NCBI RefSeq assembly: GCF_017916325.1
Contig: NC_090148.1
Location: 620,001-645,000 of the forward strand
DNA: 25,000 bases
Source of the DNA: Leishmania martiniquensis
Taxonomy: Eukaryota; Euglenozoa; Kinetoplastea; Trypanosomatida; Trypanosomatidae
Reading direction: 5' to 3'
Position numbers and translations under genes: made by a program. Below the pieces are notes generated by a model. It ran no database searches. It was not told where the DNA came from and saw only the letters and a list, made by a program, of their open reading frames with translations. Below are positions 1 through 10,952 of this stretch, in pieces (position 1 is the stretch's first letter; each line of letters begins with the position of its first letter).

Positions 1-3000
1 ATCAACGTTGTCTGCGCGTTTACTTCAGGGCCGTAGTGGGGATTGCCGAGCTTCGTCTGCAAGATCAATCGGAACTTTGGGTTGTACTCCACCTCGGTAG
101 CGCCGAGCTTGATGAACTCGCGGCCACCCTTGCGGAACGTCTGGCGACTCAGAACGCCGTCGAGAACGGGCTCCACAAATTCGTCGAGACCTTCGATGAG
201 GCACGGAAGGCCCTCTTCGATACACGTCTGGAGTGTGCGTTGCCAGCCCTTTTGTGAGGTTTGCACCACCCGCAAGCCGTTCTTCTCCTCGCGGGTGCGG
301 ATCCACTTGATACCTTGCAGTTGTGGGTCTATCATGAGCGGCCACCGCATGCAATTGCTGAGGATGGCACCGTTCTCTGTCGAGACACGATCAGATGGAA
401 GTCCCTCGTTGTTCCACGACGCCACCGCCGCCTCCGAGGTGAGCACGTCCATCGTCACGTCAAGGCCCTCCGTCATAGGAATGCCCAGCTTCCTGATTTG
501 CGGAAGCCAGTCCTGCTCCACAATTTGCTCGCGGAACGCCTTTGAAAATGGCCCGATATAGGACACAAACGAGGCGCTTAGCAGCACGTCACCGACTAGA
601 AGCTTCGCGGCCTCCTTCAGCTTCTCGATTGTCGCACCCCAGCGCACACTCTCGTCGGACAATCCACTAACAAGACGCCGCGCAAGGTTCATCTTCATCT
701 GCGTCTTCTTCGCCTTAGCCTCGATGGCCTCGGCCTCCGCCACGGCCATATCGTACTGGCTGACTAGCGCACCAAGTTTGGCCTGCAGATCAGCAACCTT
801 ATCCTGAATCTTCTTCAGCGCGGCGCGGCTAGAGACGAGACGCTGCTGTGCCTCGGCAAGCCGCTCCTCCTTCGGACGCACCTCGCAGCGGACAGCATGG
901 TAGCGGTTCATACCGATGGCCCATTTGCATAGACCAGCTGCGGCAAACGATTTGTTCTTGATGATGTCTGGGTTAAAAGACGGGTTGTTGATGTACACTT
1001 GGATCTGGTCGATGCACACCTGGGGTATATTGTTCACGTCGAAGTTACGCAGTTCTGTCAAGAAGCGATCCACCTGGTTCATCATTTTTTTGCATTCGTT
1101 CCACGACCGCTGCTTCATCGACGGTATCGAGCGCGGGTTCGCCGTGAGTACCAGCACGCAGATGGCTACCATCTGCACATCTTCCGGCGGCTTGCCGAGA
1201 TTCTTGAGCTCCGCGATCGAAGCTTTGTCGAGAGTGTCGAGCGCCGCCAGAGCCTCCTGGACAAGGGGCTGTGCCTTTGCCAAATCCTCCTGGCATTGCT
1301 TCTCGAACGACGTCACCTCCTCCACAATCTTGTTCGTTTTCGCCTCTTCCTTCGCCGCAATCGCGCTCTGCTCTTCCACGACAGACTTTTCACGACCTAC
1401 CGTCTCGAGCAGTGCGGCCGTCTTCTGCCGCGCCTCCTCCACCTCGACACTCTCTCGCTGAAGCACCTCCTGCAGTCCCTGCACCTGCGCCCCCGCCTCC
1501 TTGATCTTGTCGATACCACTCACGAGGCGCTCCGTTTGATCACTGTTCTCCCTCCGCTTCCGGGCAAGCAAGTCCTTGTAAAAGGCGATCAGCTCGAGGA
1601 ATGACTTGGGTGTCGTGTAAGCACGACGTTTCTCTTGTGCATAATATTCCTCGCACGTTCCCGTCACCTTTACCTGGCAGTAGGCCATAAAGTCCGCGAT
1701 ATTCTGCGTCATCTCCTCACCACCCAGCTCGATCTCGGAGAGAAAACGCTGCGCCACAGACTTGAGTGCCTGTTCTGGCCAGCTCAGGAACCAGTCAATC
1801 ACAGTCGTGTTAGCCAGCGCCGGGAACTGACGGCACCACGCCGCGAAGTTCTTGCTCACGGGCGAGAAGCAGAGGATGATGTGCAGGTTCGAACGAACCT
1901 TGTTGATGAAGTAGTCCCAGCACACATCCGGGTTCGAGTAATCGGCAACGCCGGATGCCTTCACCTCGTTCGTGAGGGAGCCGACAATGCCATCGCGCTC
2001 ATCCTGGTTGAACAGCTCTGGTACATTACCGCTACTCAGCATGTCGTTCAGGTACACCAGCATGTCCATTGAGACAATCTGCGTGTCTGTGATGATGAAC
2101 GCGAACGGGTACCCGCGTACGCCACACTTGCGATACAGCTCCTGCATATCTGTGCGGAAGTCGTTAATGTCGTACGTGCTTGTCACCAGTATCTGAAAAA
2201 TGTCATGGCCGTTGATGTACGATGCGAGGCGTCCTAAGGATTGCTTACCAGACCCGCCGACGCCGACCAAGAAGGCGTTGCCGCGCGGGTTGGAGGTGAT
2301 GCGCGAAATGCGGCAGACATGCTCGATAGCCTGGTTGAACAGCACCAGATTCATGGAGGCGTAGTTCTCGTTGTAGTCCGTCAGCCTCTTACGCAGGTAT
2401 GCACCAGCCTCGTCGTAGTTCGTCTCGTTGTAGACATTCTCCTGCCCCTCTGGGGTTGTGTAGAAAGGCGCCCACAAAAGCGGCTCCTCCATCACCTCCT
2501 TCACACTCACATCGGTGAAGCCGGCACGCATGATCACTTCCTGGAGTAGGGTGTCATAGCGCTTCATGTCAGCTTCGTCGGCCATGCGGTCGCGGAACGT
2601 ACGGTTGCACTCGTGCACCCAGAGGCGGACCAGCTGCAGGCTGCTCTTGTGCAGCTTCGGATTCGACTTGCACAGGCCCTGGAAGATGTTGAACATTTCA
2701 CGCATGTTCCATTGGTAGTGGAACTTGATCGCCGTCGGGAAGAACAGCTTTGAAACATTCGAGTGTAGCTCGATCGTGGCGTTTGTCAGCAGCGTCGTGA
2801 GGGTCTCGCGGATCTCGCGTGGAAAAAGCTTCGTGTGAGCCTGTAAAATCTGCCCGTAAATGCTCACAAGGTCGGAGCGGTCCGGCATATTCGTCGAGAA
2901 TACAGCAAAGTGCCGCAGGAGACGGTCAAGGATGGTGAAGGTACCGGACTTGGGGTTCATCGCGCCAACGTACCGCACATCCACCACCTCCTTCTGCACA

Positions 3001-6000
3001 ATCTTGACACGGTCGTACCAGAAGCCGTACCCGACGTGCTGCTGCAGCAGCGCCACGGCCTCCTGGGTGCCGTACTTGTCCGGGGCTGGCATGTTCATGT
3101 CGTCCAGAAAAAACACAAGCTTCTTTCGATTTGGCGGGCCGTAGGTGCGGCCGGAGCGCTTTTCCAGCGACTGCTCCATCACCGCCTGCAAGCCAGCAGA
3201 TGAGGTTCGGGCGTTGAACGAAATGACACGGAAAACCACCTTCTCGTTGTCCAGCGAGCGCAGTTTCGACATGATTAGGTTCGTCTTACCTGTGCCAGCG
3301 GTGCCCACCAGCATGACTCCTTTCGCGTTGTCGACAAAAAGGCTCATGAGGTACGACATGCGCACCGTATCGGCGGTTTGTACGGACACAGACGACAGCT
3401 GCACATCCATATCAGGGGTGTAGGGCTGCACTAGCTCTGTCCACAGCTTCCAGTCAAACACCACAGCGCCGCTGTCGTCCTTCGACTTGTCGAGGTAGTA
3501 GTCGAACACAGACCCAACGTCCGAGATCTTCATGTTTGGAAACTCCTTCTTCCACTGGTTTGAGAAGTTGAGACGCATGTCGATGCGGCCGTCAGAGCTC
3601 GGCAGCGGGCCGCCGAAGGCCCAGATGGCAGCGAACACAAAGTACTTCTCGTACACCTCAAACGGGTTGCTGTGCTTCGCCAGCTCATCTGGCTCCAGTG
3701 TCTTGAAGATACCGTCGAGGAGAAAGCAAAGGGTCTGCACCACGTTGATGTCCATCACAGACACGATCGGCCGCATACTGCGCTTCCAGAATTCGAAGAT
3801 GAACGGCACGTACTTGTCGAAGAGATTATCGAGGATCACCCCCTCTCGCTTCTCGTGGGATGCGATCCATTTGTCCTTGAATGGACCCCATCCCAGATCC
3901 GATTCGTTGATGAAGATCACGCCAGCGCGCGACACCGTCGCCGGAGACGCGTTCCGCAGATGGGACACCTCGAAGATCATTCGCATCGAGTCCGTTAGCG
4001 GAATGCGCTCATTCGAAACGAGCGTCAGCATCTTGTTGTCATCCATGACGGTGTTCATGGACTCGATCCACTCAGCGTCGATAATGCCGTCCAGTACAAT
4101 CCACTTCATGTTCTTTTTCTTTTTCGACTCCACAGCGTAGTCACGGAAGATGGTCGACAGAATACCGTCTCGCCACTCCTTCTGCGGGGTGAAGTAGCCA
4201 TACAGCTCATTAGACGAGATCGCCTTGGGGTTGAGACACGATGATACAGCCTTTGCCTTCCATTCGTCCTGGTGAAGCTTTGTCAGCGCACCTTGCAAGC
4301 AGCGCCAGCATTCGGTCTTGCCAGCACCGGCCGCGCCGAGAATGAAAACGGAGTGGCGCACGTGCAGCAGTTCTTCGTATTGCACGCACTTCAGGATAAA
4401 GATGTCGTTTTCACCTGGAAAGTTGCCCTGCTCCTGGCAGACTGCCTTGCAGGCAGCGACCAGCTCTGGCTTGTTCTTCTTTGGCACGTCGAGGTTCGGG
4501 AACAGTGAGCGAATGAGCCCCATGAACACGTACACGTCGTCTTTGCTGAGCTTAGCCATATTTGTGTCTCGGAGGGCGCGCATCAGCACGTTCCGTTCAG
4601 GCAAATCAGGGTCACCCCGCTTGAGGGCACCAGCGATGTACAAGACGGACTTCACAGCGCGCAAGCCCCAGTCGTAGTGGTCCTGCGGCGAAAGCAACTC
4701 CTTGTTGAGACGATACAGCGTGACGAACTTCAGGGCGAGATCCTTCGCATCACCGAATCCCTCCGCGGCCAGCATGATCTCGCAAATATTCTTGAGGTCC
4801 GGCACACACATCGCGCACGGGCGGAAGAGTGACTTGATGTTCTCCGGCAGCTCTGTACGTCCGGCGTAGCCAGGGTTCATAGTGATCCAAATGCCCACAG
4901 ACCGCTCGAGCGAAATCTCCTCATCCATGAACCGGAAGCGTGACTTGTTCTCCTTTAGCGCGTTCAAGATAGAGCCCACCTGTGTAGCGACAACGGAGAG
5001 CACCTCAATGGAAATACGGTTGAATTCGTCAAAGCAACCCCACGAGCCAGACATGGCAAGACCCTTGAAGATCTGACCGAGCGTAATGTAGTTCATCTGA
5101 TCCGAGCAGTTAAAGACATAGCAGGCAGTGCCCATGTTGCGCGCAAGATCCTTGGTGGTCTCAGTCTTGCCCGTACCAGCCGGCCCCGCCGGAGCACCGC
5201 CCTGGTTCAGGCGCAGTGCCTGCGTGAGAGTGATGTAGCAGCGGTCTGTCAGCTTTGTAATGACAAGACAACCGCACAGGCCAATATACTCGTACCCGTT
5301 GAGGAAGTCCGCGTCGGCAATACGGATTTCGCTACCCTTACTCTCATCCCAGTAGTACCGCAGCTGCGATTGCCAGCTGAAGGCATCGACGGAATCGATG
5401 CGATCGTCCACCATGCTCTGCACAATATCTCGGTTATGCACGTCGATTGTGATGAGGTGGACAAGCATCTTCCGCTCCGTAGAGGAGCGGTCCAGAAGCA
5501 CCTCTTTGATGAGACTGTCGAGCTGCGACTTTTGACTCTTGAGCAAGTCCTTCATGCCCATGTCGTTTCCCTCCTCGATCTGAGTGAAGGCTTGATGCAC
5601 CTCCGTCGTAAACCAGATACGTGACGCAACGATGACCGCCTGGCAGGGATACTGATAGATCCACTCATTTCGCGGCTTCTCGATGTAGCCCGCGTTGGCC
5701 TCTTTGATGTGCACCTTCATACACCGCTTCATGCACTGCACCAGTCCCTCTAGCCAGGTCTCCACTGCGCCATCGCACGCGAAGCTCTCTGTCAGCGTCA
5801 CTCGCTCGCCCTGGATGGACACCATTTCCCACACGTCCTGCGTGCCAGCGTTAGGGTACGGATTTTTGTCAAACGTGAAGGATTCGACAGATTCGATGAT
5901 TTTACTCATGTGCACAATGACCGCACGCGGGTCCGATCCTTTGGAAAGAATATCGATGAGGTCCGTGTCTGAGACAAAGAAGAAACGCGGGAACAGCTTC

Positions 6001-9000
6001 CGCTTCGTCTCCAGATAATCCGCCAAAGCCTTCTCGCAGCGATTCAGGATGCTCTGGATGTAGTTGAGCGTCTCCTCCAGCGTCTCACCACGACCGATGT
6101 CCTCGGAGAGCTTACCGGAGCAAATAGTCTCCACAGGGTTCGTGTACCGGTGAGCCTTGCTCATGAGCAGCCGGAAAACGCGATCTGCCTCGCTGAACTG
6201 TTTCGCCTCGTTGGGGAGCTGCTCCTTGATGTCTTCGGAGAGGACAAAAATGGGAAAGAGGTTCTGCCACTGACGCTGAATATCAATCCACCTTGTTGTG
6301 CATGTGTCCACCAGTCCAAGGTCTTTCTGCCAGTTCAGCACTTTATCGTAGAAGTACTCCACAAAGCGATCGGACAGCATAGAAGAGAGAGCGTTACTGT
6401 CGTTCTCCAGCTGCTCAATGACGTCGTCCACAGAACCAAGGAGGTAGCAATCCAGGTGGGTGTCGTTTTCATACGTGAACTGCAGCTTCTCCCAGGCCGC
6501 GATAATCTTCGACAGGTTGGTCTCGATGCGCAGCTCCTTCTCAGCCTTCTCAACGATGTTTGCCACGTCATCCGAATACTTGTGAAGGCCGAGGGCAAAG
6601 AGTTTCTCAAGCGTGAAGTCGGCTGCAGCAGGATTGATGGTGCCCGGTTGCTTCGTCGTTCGCACCAGCTCTTCCCAGTGCCGCTGTCGCATCGATGGCG
6701 AGCTCAGCGACTCGCACAGAGGCAGCGACGTGCGCATGTTGCGTACCGTCTCGTCGACACCCTTGAAAACGCCCCATCCCTTCACTTTCATCGGCTGCAG
6801 CTGTAGCTGCTTTGAAATCTTCTTGGCCTCATCCTCGAAGTAGGCCACATCGGCGTCCTTGAAGGTTGACTGCATCCAGTCGTGAAACTGGGAGGTGACA
6901 TGAAAGTTCAGGTCCCAAATCTGCTTCAGAAGCGCCAGCTCCTGCCGACATTCACGGATGCTTTTGAAGTGCGACACAGCAAGATCAAAGAGGTCCTGCA
7001 GGCTCTGCAGCCCCTTCGCCTTACTCTCGACCACCATGAAGTGCGCGTACACGCTATCGACGGCGCTATAGACCTCACCAGGTTGGATAGAGTAGGTAAA
7101 GAGCGGGTTCTGGTGAAAGGCATCCACCTCACAGCTCAGCTCTTGCTCGAAAGCTGCAACGTCCTCCTTGATCTTTTCCGCCTCGCGATCCTGGACGATG
7201 GAATTCTGCGCGCGCGCGTTCAACGCTTTTTTGTTAAGCGCGACCCACTGCTCCGGTGCAGGCTTCCGAAGCTCTTCGAGCTTCTCAATCTTCACCAGCT
7301 CCGCCTCCGCATCCGGCGACGTACTCGCGTGCGTCTTCAGCATGCCTATGGCTGCCTTGATCGGAGGAAACATTCCTCCTGTCTCGCCGGTTTCGTCTTC
7401 CCCCATGACCTCTGTGTTGCGCTTGCGACAATCGCGAATCCACCGCATGACAGACTTCAGAGCGTCCACGTCGCCGTCCAGCACCTCCACCTCGAGCCCC
7501 TTGTCGGCCTCCTTGATGAAAGCGTAGAGGTTATTCAGGTCTGTCTTGATCTTCTCCGTCAGGTAGTCAGAATACATCTCCTTCCAGCGTCGGCTCAAAT
7601 CGCGCAGCGCCAGGCGCAGCGGCTTGACGTCAATGAGCACTGAGCCCTCCGTGTGGCGGTCCTCAATAGCAGTGAGTCGGGTTCGGATGCGCGTGTACTC
7701 TGTAATGGCGCGGTCGAATTCTTGCAGGCTCACACCAAAATACTCTGCCGGTTTCAGTGCCTGAGCAGCTGCCGCCGCAGTGTCCTCCACCGAGATACTC
7801 GGCCGAGGACCATTGCGCTGATGGTCCATCTCAATAAACTGCAGAAACGCCTTCTTGCGATCCATCTCCCACAGCGACTTGAACTCGTCATAGACATGGC
7901 GGTACTCTTCGCAGGCGGCCACATTTTGCTGGAATAGCGTTTGAATCTCCTCCATGAGGGCCTGCACGTGATCATTGCACCGCATCTCCTCCGTGTACGA
8001 CGTGGAGCCGTACAGAGGGTCGATCAGGCTGAAGGAGCCCAATATCCCATCAATCGTGCCGCTCAGCATCTGCCACACCGACTTCTCTTCGCTGTCGCTT
8101 GACACGAGCACTGGCTCGAAGCGTGACGTTGACGTCGGGTTGTCTGCAGTGGCCTTGGACAAACACAGCTTCACATCGACGAGAGGAATACCGTCGTGGT
8201 CTGCGAGCCAGACCGGATCCAGCTGGTTGCGCATGTTCGTGAGTGACGCAATCGCCACCTCCGCCAGGCACTCCCGCACTACGGAGCTGGCGTAAGCAAT
8301 GTATTTTTGCCATTCCACGTCGGTGATGCTCACGACAGCGCCACCACTGCCCTCCTTGAGCGCCTGCAGTGCCTCCAAGCTGTTTTGCATCAGCGACTTG
8401 ATCTCCACGTTTCTCTCCCGGAGTCCAGCGGCGCGCGCCTCGACATAGTCTACAAGCGTCTTGCGCAGCTCTGCCTCCGACATCGCTTTGCCCCCAGTCG
8501 CGGCATCCAGCGGAAATAGCGTGTCATCCGTCTTGTACTTCTTCATGGAGTCCCTCACCTGCTGAACGTTGCAGTGCAGCGTCGACACAGCCGTGTCGAT
8601 GGCAGTGACTTGCTTCACTGCTTCCCCAATGAACACATTCGTGGCTTCCTCGTCCTCCCAGCGCACGTCCCTGAGGCCTTTCGACACGAACGACTCAAAC
8701 CTCTGTAACTCCGCCTCGATCAATGGGCGCTCGTCGTGTGGGCGTAGAGTGGAGCTGAAGTTGTTGTACGTCGTGCAGAGATACTCCAGCTTTAGAGCTT
8801 GGTCTCGGTACACGTCGCGCTTCGTGAAGATGGCTTCCGCATCTGGCGGAATCTCGAACTGGCCGATGCCCGCCGAGCCGTACGAATTGAGCACCTCCAC
8901 ATAGTACACCTCGCGCAGCGTCTTCACGAGCGAGGCGTCAAAGTTGACGGTGAGACGCTTCTGAGCATCCATCGCTAGCACCGGCAGTTGCAGCTTGTCT

Positions 9001-10952
9001 GCGCGAATGGCACCCACCTCAGCAGCCCACTTCTCAAACTTCTCGTGAATCGTCCCCTGCAGCAGCTCCCTCAGCTTTTCGTACAGCTGCAGTGCCTCCA
9101 CACCCCGCTCGCTCTGCAGCACCGTGGAGGACAGGTCAACGACGCGACCATGGCTCTCGTTGATGCGATCTAGCAACGCCTTGCACCGCACAATAGTACT
9201 CGCGAGAGGGGGCATGTTCGGGTACGCCCCGGCGGCCTCTCCCGCGTAGTAGGTTTCCTGGGCCTTGAGCAGGTCCTGATGAAACCCATCGAGCACCCTG
9301 CTTTGCTTCTTCAGCCACTCCTGTTGCATTGGTGTCCTCTCCGTAAAGCCATCGAACGTGTCTACAGCCTTGAACACCTCGGTAATCGCGCTGGATTCAT
9401 CAATCGAGGTGACGAGGATGGAGCTCAGGCGCTCCTCCAACCCGCGAATCACGCATTTTAGGTCGTCGTAGTCAGCATCGAAGCGTGTGTTTGTGATGTC
9501 GAGAAGATTGCACTCAGAACTGAAGAAGCGCGCCACGGAGGTGTCAAACATTTCCTTGATCTCCTCCGCCTCAGTCGTCAGATGCTGGCCTTTGGTCCCC
9601 CCGATCTTCATGTTCTCCATCTTGTCGAAGAGGAGCGCCGTCTCGATCACGTCGAGGAGGTCATGACAGCGCTCTAAAAAGGTATCCAGTCTAGAGAAGA
9701 GCGCGGCGTTCTGGAACTTCCAAGGCCGCGCCACAGATGACACGTACGCCTTGTACTGAAAGTATAAGGCCTTGAACTCGCCACAGATCGCCAATGCGGT
9801 GCTCAGTCGCTCAATCACCTCCTTCTTCTCCAGGCCCTCGGCGAACTCGGCGACGTTCACGTGCTCGGCAGCCATCTCGATCAGATCATTGCCCATCTCG
9901 CGGATGAGGAAGACCAGCCGAGCAGGGTTGTTGTAGAAGCCGGACTGCGTCCACAGCAGGTACAAAAAGTGGAAAAGGCGCTTGAAGACTCCGCTTGTGG
10001 CAAGCTCCACGAAAGGGATGTGGCTGGGGGATGAGATGCACATCTGCTCGAACTCCGGAATAAGGGGCTTGAGGTAATGATAGTTGTCCCGAGACTCGTA
10101 CGCGGCCTCTTTCAGCTCACCCATCAGCTGCGAGAAGGGGGCATAATAGCTGCTACCCGCACGCTTCAAGAGCACCAGAATCTTCAGCGCCTTAACTGAG
10201 TAGAGTTGCGCCTCTAAGCCGGCCAAATTCTCGGACTTCTCTTTCCAGTAGCGAATCTCGTCCAGCGGGCACGGGTATCGGCCCATCAGCGGCGCGGCCT
10301 CCTCCAGCTCCTCCGGCGATGACGCAATCGCGGCCTTGATCTGCGCCGTCCACGAGACAACAGTGCCCTCAAGCATGTATAGCGTCTCCTTATCCATGGA
10401 GAAGTCGTCAATGCGGAGAGGAAACTGGATGGGCGGCATCGGCAAAAACGCTTTGCCCTGGCTCAAGCCCTGGATGACCAGCAAGTCGGAGAGCAGTCCG
10501 TTGGTATCGCTCATGAGTTCGCCGACGGCCACGTCGGGCACGGTCGCCGTGTTCCGCTTGTCGCCCTTAAGGATCTGCGCGTACACGTTACGCGTGACGT
10601 CGCTGAGGCTATTGAGGACGTCCGGCGAGAGGTCTCCGAATGTGATCACCTCCTTCATATGGTTTTCGTCCGAGATCTTCTCACGCTTGATTTTGCTGAA
10701 GAAGAGGCCTTTCTTCTTGAGCTCCTCTGGCGCCTCGATGCGGGTCACATAAGCCCCACTTGATGGTTGATATACATAGAGGTGGCACGCATCGGCGACG
10801 TCCAGAAACTCGCTCATCTGGGCTCGGTTGTCTTCGCTGTCAAGAAGCTTCTTCGACTCGGCAGGCTTCAGTTTTAGAGCGTTAGTGATGCGCTGCTCCA
10901 ACCACACAACTCGCTTGTCCGCCGGCGCATCATCTTTCTCGCCCTTCGCCAT
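1..10952 (-). CDS. Axonemal outer-arm dynein heavy chain, beta-type (partial, C-terminus beyond window)
   Basis: This is the flagellar motor heavy chain, which hydrolyses ATP to slide axonemal doublets. The frame opens at the ATG at 10952 and reads about 3650 codons to the window edge. Residues 1-1300 are the tail and about 1300-1900 the linker. AAA1 has P-loop GPAGTGKT (1923-1930) and Walker B WGCFDEFNRI (1971-1980). AAA2 has GAAGAGKT (2206-2213), AAA3 has GTAGTGKT (2550-2557) and AAA4 has GVGGSGK (2897-2903). A charged coiled-coil stalk follows at about 3120-3420, with the microtubule-binding tip near 3270-3340. AAA5 is entered (EGLPSDRVS, later TKLGNPHY) and the window ends there, so AAA6 and the C-terminal domain are missing. 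The N-terminus (VWLEQRI, then KKKGLFF, then TFGDLSP) follows the pattern of the DNAH9/11/17 beta class and lacks the kelch or IPT extension of some alpha/gamma chains. Dynein identity is certain; the beta assignment is an inference. It is the last gene of the minus-strand cluster visible here. Confidence 0.97.
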   Translation of the reverse strand, partial: MAKGEKDDAPADKRVVWLEQRITNALKLKPAESKKLLDSEDNRAQMSEFLDVADACHLYVYQPSSGAYVTRIEAPEELKKKGLFFSKIKREKISDENHMKEVITFGDLSPDVLNSLSDVTRNVYAQILKGDKRNTATVPDVAVGELMSDTNGLLSDLLVIQGLSQGKAFLPMPPIQFPLRIDDFSMDKETLYMLEGTVVSWTAQIKAAIASSPEELEEAAPLMGRYPCPLDEIRYWKEKSENLAGLEAQLYSVKALKILVLLKRAGSSYYAPFSQLMGELKEAAYESRDNYHYLKPLIPEFEQMCISSPSHIPFVELATSGVFKRLFHFLYLLWTQSGFYNNPARLVFLIREMGNDLIEMAAEHVNVAEFAEGLEKKEVIERLSTALAICGEFKALYFQYKAYVSSVARPWKFQNAALFSRLDTFLERCHDLLDVIETALLFDKMENMKIGGTKGQHLTTEAEEIKEMFDTSVARFFSSECNLLDITNTRFDADYDDLKCVIRGLEERLSSILVTSIDESSAITEVFKAVDTFDGFTERTPMQQEWLKKQSRVLDGFHQDLLKAQETYYAGEAAGAYPNMPPLASTIVRCKALLDRINESHGRVVDLSSTVLQSERGVEALQLYEKLRELLQGTIHEKFEKWAAEVGAIRADKLQLPVLAMDAQKRLTVNFDASLVKTLREVYYVEVLNSYGSAGIGQFEIPPDAEAIFTKRDVYRDQALKLEYLCTTYNNFSSTLRPHDERPLIEAELQRFESFVSKGLRDVRWEDEEATNVFIGEAVKQVTAIDTAVSTLHCNVQQVRDSMKKYKTDDTLFPLDAATGGKAMSEAELRKTLVDYVEARAAGLRERNVEIKSLMQNSLEALQALKEGSGGAVVSITDVEWQKYIAYASSVVRECLAEVAIASLTNMRNQLDPVWLADHDGIPLVDVKLCLSKATADNPTSTSRFEPVLVSSDSEEKSVWQMLSGTIDGILGSFSLIDPLYGSTSYTEEMRCNDHVQALMEEIQTLFQQNVAACEEYRHVYDEFKSLWEMDRKKAFLQFIEMDHQRNGPRPSISVEDTAAAAAQALKPAEYFGVSLQEFDRAITEYTRIRTRLTAIEDRHTEGSVLIDVKPLRLALRDLSRRWKEMYSDYLTEKIKTDLNNLYAFIKEADKGLEVEVLDGDVDALKSVMRWIRDCRKRNTEVMGEDETGETGGMFPPIKAAIGMLKTHASTSPDAEAELVKIEKLEELRKPAPEQWVALNKKALNARAQNSIVQDREAEKIKEDVAAFEQELSCEVDAFHQNPLFTYSIQPGEVYSAVDSVYAHFMVVESKAKGLQSLQDLFDLAVSHFKSIRECRQELALLKQIWDLNFHVTSQFHDWMQSTFKDADVAYFEDEAKKISKQLQLQPMKVKGWGVFKGVDETVRNMRTSLPLCESLSSPSMRQRHWEELVRTTKQPGTINPAAADFTLEKLFALGLHKYSDDVANIVEKAEKELRIETNLSKIIAAWEKLQFTYENDTHLDCYLLGSVDDVIEQLENDSNALSSMLSDRFVEYFYDKVLNWQKDLGLVDTCTTRWIDIQRQWQNLFPIFVLSEDIKEQLPNEAKQFSEADRVFRLLMSKAHRYTNPVETICSGKLSEDIGRGETLEETLNYIQSILNRCEKALADYLETKRKLFPRFFFVSDTDLIDILSKGSDPRAVIVHMSKIIESVESFTFDKNPYPNAGTQDVWEMVSIQGERVTLTESFACDGAVETWLEGLVQCMKRCMKVHIKEANAGYIEKPRNEWIYQYPCQAVIVASRIWFTTEVHQAFTQIEEGNDMGMKDLLKSQKSQLDSLIKEVLLDRSSTERKMLVHLITIDVHNRDIVQSMVDDRIDSVDAFSWQSQLRYYWDESKGSEIRIADADFLNGYEYIGLCGCLVITKLTDRCYITLTQALRLNQGGAPAGPAGTGKTETTKDLARNMGTACYVFNCSDQMNYITLGQIFKGLAMSGSWGCFDEFNRISIEVLSVVATQVGSILNALKENKSRFRFMDEEISLERSVGIWITMNPGYAGRTELPENIKSLFRPCAMCVPDLKNICEIMLAAEGFGDAKDLALKFVTLYRLNKELLSPQDHYDWGLRAVKSVLYIAGALKRGDPDLPERNVLMRALRDTNMAKLSKDDVYVFMGLIRSLFPNLDVPKKNKPELVAACKAVCQEQGNFPGENDIFILKCVQYEELLHVRHSVFILGAAGAGKTECWRCLQGALTKLHQDEWKAKAVSSCLNPKAISSNELYGYFTPQKEWRDGILSTIFRDYAVESKKKKNMKWIVLDGIIDAEWIESMNTVMDDNKMLTLVSNERIPLTDSMRMIFEVSHLRNASPATVSRAGVIFINESDLGWGPFKDKWIASHEKREGVILDNLFDKYVPFIFEFWKRSMRPIVSVMDINVVQTLCFLLDGIFKTLEPDELAKHSNPFEVYEKYFVFAAIWAFGGPLPSSDGRIDMRLNFSNQWKKEFPNMKISDVGSVFDYYLDKSKDDSGAVVFDWKLWTELVQPYTPDMDVQLSSVSVQTADTVRMSYLMSLFVDNAKGVMLVGTAGTGKTNLIMSKLRSLDNEKVVFRVISFNARTSSAGLQAVMEQSLEKRSGRTYGPPNRKKLVFFLDDMNMPAPDKYGTQEAVALLQQHVGYGFWYDRVKIVQKEVVDVRYVGAMNPKSGTFTILDRLLRHFAVFSTNMPDRSDLVSIYGQILQAHTKLFPREIRETLTTLLTNATIELHSNVSKLFFPTAIKFHYQWNMREMFNIFQGLCKSNPKLHKSSLQLVRLWVHECNRTFRDRMADEADMKRYDTLLQEVIMRAGFTDVSVKEVMEEPLLWAPFYTTPEGQENVYNETNYDEAGAYLRKRLTDYNENYASMNLVLFNQAIEHVCRISRITSNPRGNAFLVGVGGSGKQSLGRLASYINGHDIFQILVTSTYDINDFRTDMQELYRKCGVRGYPFAFIITDTQIVSMDMLVYLNDMLSSGNVPELFNQDERDGIVGSLTNEVKASGVADYSNPDVCWDYFINKVRSNLHIILCFSPVSKNFAAWCRQFPALANTTVIDWFLSWPEQALKSVAQRFLSEIELGGEEMTQNIADFMAYCQVKVTGTCEEYYAQEKRRAYTTPKSFLELIAFYKDLLARKRRENSDQTERLVSGIDKIKEAGAQVQGLQEVLQRESVEVEEARQKTAALLETVGREKSVVEEQSAIAAKEEAKTNKIVEEVTSFEKQCQEDLAKAQPLVQEALAALDTLDKASIAELKNLGKPPEDVQMVAICVLVLTANPRSIPSMKQRSWNECKKMMNQVDRFLTELRNFDVNNIPQVCIDQIQVYINNPSFNPDIIKNKSFAAAGLCKWAIGMNRYHAVRCEVRPKEERLAEAQQRLVSSRAALKKIQDKVADLQAKLGALVSQYDMAVAEAEAIEAKAKKTQMKMNLARRLVSGLSDESVRWGATIEKLKEAAKLLVGDVLLSASFVSYIGPFSKAFREQIVEQDWLPQIRKLGIPMTEGLDVTMDVLTSEAAVASWNNEGLPSDRVSTENGAILSNCMRWPLMIDPQLQGIKWIRTREEKNGLRVVQTSQKGWQRTLQTCIEEGLPCLIEGLDEFVEPVLDGVLSRQTFRKGGREFIKLGATEVEYNPKFRLILQTKLGNPHYGPEVNAQTTL

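Noticed and set aside
6150..7643. Plus-strand open frames of 218 and 253 codons over the dynein gene
   Set aside because: They are antisense shadows of a long, motif-supported dynein frame and show no family features.
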